A stretch of DNA of 6,356 bases, taken from the NCBI GenBank assembly GCA_030918015.1, contig JAUPTP010000146.1:1-6356 (forward strand), given 5' to 3'. This DNA comes from Pseudomonadota bacterium. Lineage in GTDB: Bacteria; Pseudomonadota; Gammaproteobacteria; Burkholderiales; Burkholderiaceae_C. A program made the position numbers and the translations under genes. A model generated the notes under the pieces. That model was not told the origin of the DNA. It made no database searches and saw only the letters and a list, made by a program, of their open reading frames with translations. Shown here piece after piece: positions 5,205 to 6,356 of the stretch (position 1 is its first letter; every line of letters starts with the position of its first letter).

Positions 5205-5226
5205 GTCCGGCATGTCCTTCGCCCCG

Positions 5227-5262
5227 GTCCCGCCGGATCAGGCTGACCGGCGGCGACAGGAG
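5227..5262 (+). promoter_or_regulatory. Strong intercistronic hairpin abutting the Shine-Dalgarno site of the transglutaminase-like gene
   Basis: CCGCCGG (5230-5236) pairs perfectly with CCGGCGG (5247-5253). Inside, TCA/TGA add three pairs around a 3-nt loop. Outside, GTC (5227-5229) pairs with GAC (5255-5257). In all there are 13 pairs with two single-base bulges. AGGAG (5258-5262) follows at once, then GTG at 5269. There is no T-run, so this is not an intrinsic terminator. It may be an mRNA-stability or translation element, and it supports the start at 5269, since the hairpin is then non-coding. Confidence 0.5.
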
Positions 5263-5268
5263 CCGGAC

Positions 5269-6141
5269 GTGATCCGGCTCGGCTTCTCGATCGACCTGAG
5301 CTACGAGGTGGCCGCACCGGGTGCGGACTTCATCTTCAACGTCCAGGCCGCGCGCACGCATCAGCAGCATGTGATCGAGGAGCGACTGGCGATCAGCCAG
5401 CGGGTGGGGCTGCATCTGCACACCGACGAGGTGAGCCGCACGCGGCATGTCCGGCTCACCGCGCACCCGGGTGTGCTGATGCTGCACTCGGACGCGATCA
5501 TCGAGGTGGCGCATCACGTCGAGGCGCCGCAGGCGCTGACCGAGATGCCGGTTGCCCGGCTGCCGGCCCATGTCCTGCCCTTCCTGTACCCGAGCCGCTA
5601 CTGCGAGTCGGATCAGCTCCAGTCGCTGGCAAACGCCGAATTCGGCGCCTTGCCGCGCGGGGGACTGCGCGTCATGGCGATCCGGGACTGGGTGTGCCGG
5701 CGCATCGCGTTCCGCAGCGGCGCCTCCGACAGCAGCACCTCCGCCCTGAGCACCCTGACCCAGGGCGCCGGGGTCTGCCGCGACTTCGCGCATGTGATGA
5801 TCGCGCTGTGCCGGGCGCTGAACCTGCCCGCACGCTTCATCACCGGCTTCGACTTCGGCGCCGATCCTGCGCTGGGCCCCCCCGATTTCCACGCCTACGT
5901 GGAGGTCTACCTCTCCGGGCGCTGGTATCTGTTCGACCCGTCCGGCACGGCGATCCCGATGGGGCTGCTGCGGCTGGCGTGCGGGCGTGATGCGGCCGAT
6001 GCCGCCTTCGCGACCCTCTTCGGCGCGGTCGTCTGCCACCCGCCGGTCATCGGCGTGCATCTGATCTCCGGTCACACCGGCACGCGGATGCACCCGGCCC
6101 ATGCCCTGAACGCGATCTCGACCGACAGCGGCGAGGGCTGA
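5269..6141 (+). CDS. Transglutaminase-like (papain-fold) family protein
   Basis: The 290-residue protein has an N-terminal beta-rich domain (about 1-120, starting VIRLGFSIDLSYEV) followed by a transglutaminase core. The catalytic triad is visible: Cys170 in GAGVCRDFAHVMIALCRALN, His208 in DFHAYVEVYL and Asp223 in WYLFDPSG. Spacing and motifs fit the bacterial transglutaminase-like superfamily, whose members act as cysteine peptidases or in amide-bond remodelling. The substrate is unknown. No signal peptide or membrane segment is seen, so it is probably cytoplasmic. GTG 5269 is preferred as start because AGGAG (5258-5262) lies 6 nt upstream and the protein then begins at the usual first beta strand. 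ATG 5212 would add 19 polar residues and place a strong hairpin inside the coding region. The gene follows the RRM gene by 64 bp and converges with katG, 12 bp between stops. The usual partners (circularly permuted ATP-grasp and alpha-E proteins) are not in view. Confidence 0.88.
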   Translation: MIRLGFSIDLSYEVAAPGADFIFNVQAARTHQQHVIEERLAISQRVGLHLHTDEVSRTRHVRLTAHPGVLMLHSDAIIEVAHHVEAPQALTEMPVARLPAHVLPFLYPSRYCESDQLQSLANAEFGALPRGGLRVMAIRDWVCRRIAFRSGASDSSTSALSTLTQGAGVCRDFAHVMIALCRALNLPARFITGFDFGADPALGPPDFHAYVEVYLSGRWYLFDPSGTAIPMGLLRLACGRDAADAAFATLFGAVVCHPPVIGVHLISGHTGTRMHPAHALNAISTDSGEG

Positions 6142-6153
6142 GCGCGGGAACAT

Positions 6154-6356
<203 letters not shown>

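Noticed and set aside
5113..6153. 346-codon open frame on the minus strand
   Set aside because: It is antisense to the transglutaminase-like gene, whose catalytic triad is plain, and its composition is that of a shadow frame.

Overview
This window is high-GC bacterial chromosome. Its gene set and protein style (a Crp/Fnr regulator of a type common in Burkholderiales and relatives, a KatG catalase-peroxidase, a GGDEF/EAL sensor protein, a small RRM protein) suggest a betaproteobacterium. The assignment is by family resemblance only. I see no tRNA, rRNA, CRISPR array, transposase, phage gene or attachment site.

Layout. The left edge holds the last 36 residues of an unidentified gene (2-112, +). 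A 380-bp gene-free stretch follows and ends in the promoter region of a Crp/Fnr-family regulator (494-1216, +). After a 109-bp gap comes a bacterioferritin-like protein (1326-1955, +) that has lost most ferroxidase ligands. Convergent to it is a membrane-bound Cache-GGDEF-EAL protein (4307 down to 1977, -) with a degenerate GGDEF site and an intact EAL site. A 579-bp intergenic region follows. It carries an intrinsic terminator and a possible 41-residue ORF on the minus strand, and a run of stem-loops on the plus strand ahead of a small RRM RNA-binding protein (4887-5204, +). A strong hairpin separates this gene from a transglutaminase-like protease-fold protein (5269-6141, +). The 3' end of katG (6154-6356, -) runs into the window from the right.

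How the parts may work together. The regulator and the ferritin-like gene are both preceded by TGT-N10-ACA palindromes. At each, the centre falls about 41.5 bp before a start site inferred from a weak -10 element, which is the usual position for activation by Crp/Fnr proteins. This suggests autoregulation plus control of the ferritin-like gene, but it is inference. With katG nearby, a redox or iron-stress theme is possible. The c-di-GMP protein looks like a phosphodiesterase whose GGDEF domain has become a sensor. The RRM gene looks controlled through its structured leader, in the manner of cold-shock genes.

Three starts differ from the longest open frames: the regulator at 494 (not 461), the GGDEF-EAL protein at 4307 (not 4421) and the transglutaminase-like protein at GTG 5269 (not 5155 or 5212). 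Each was chosen for its Shine-Dalgarno sequence.
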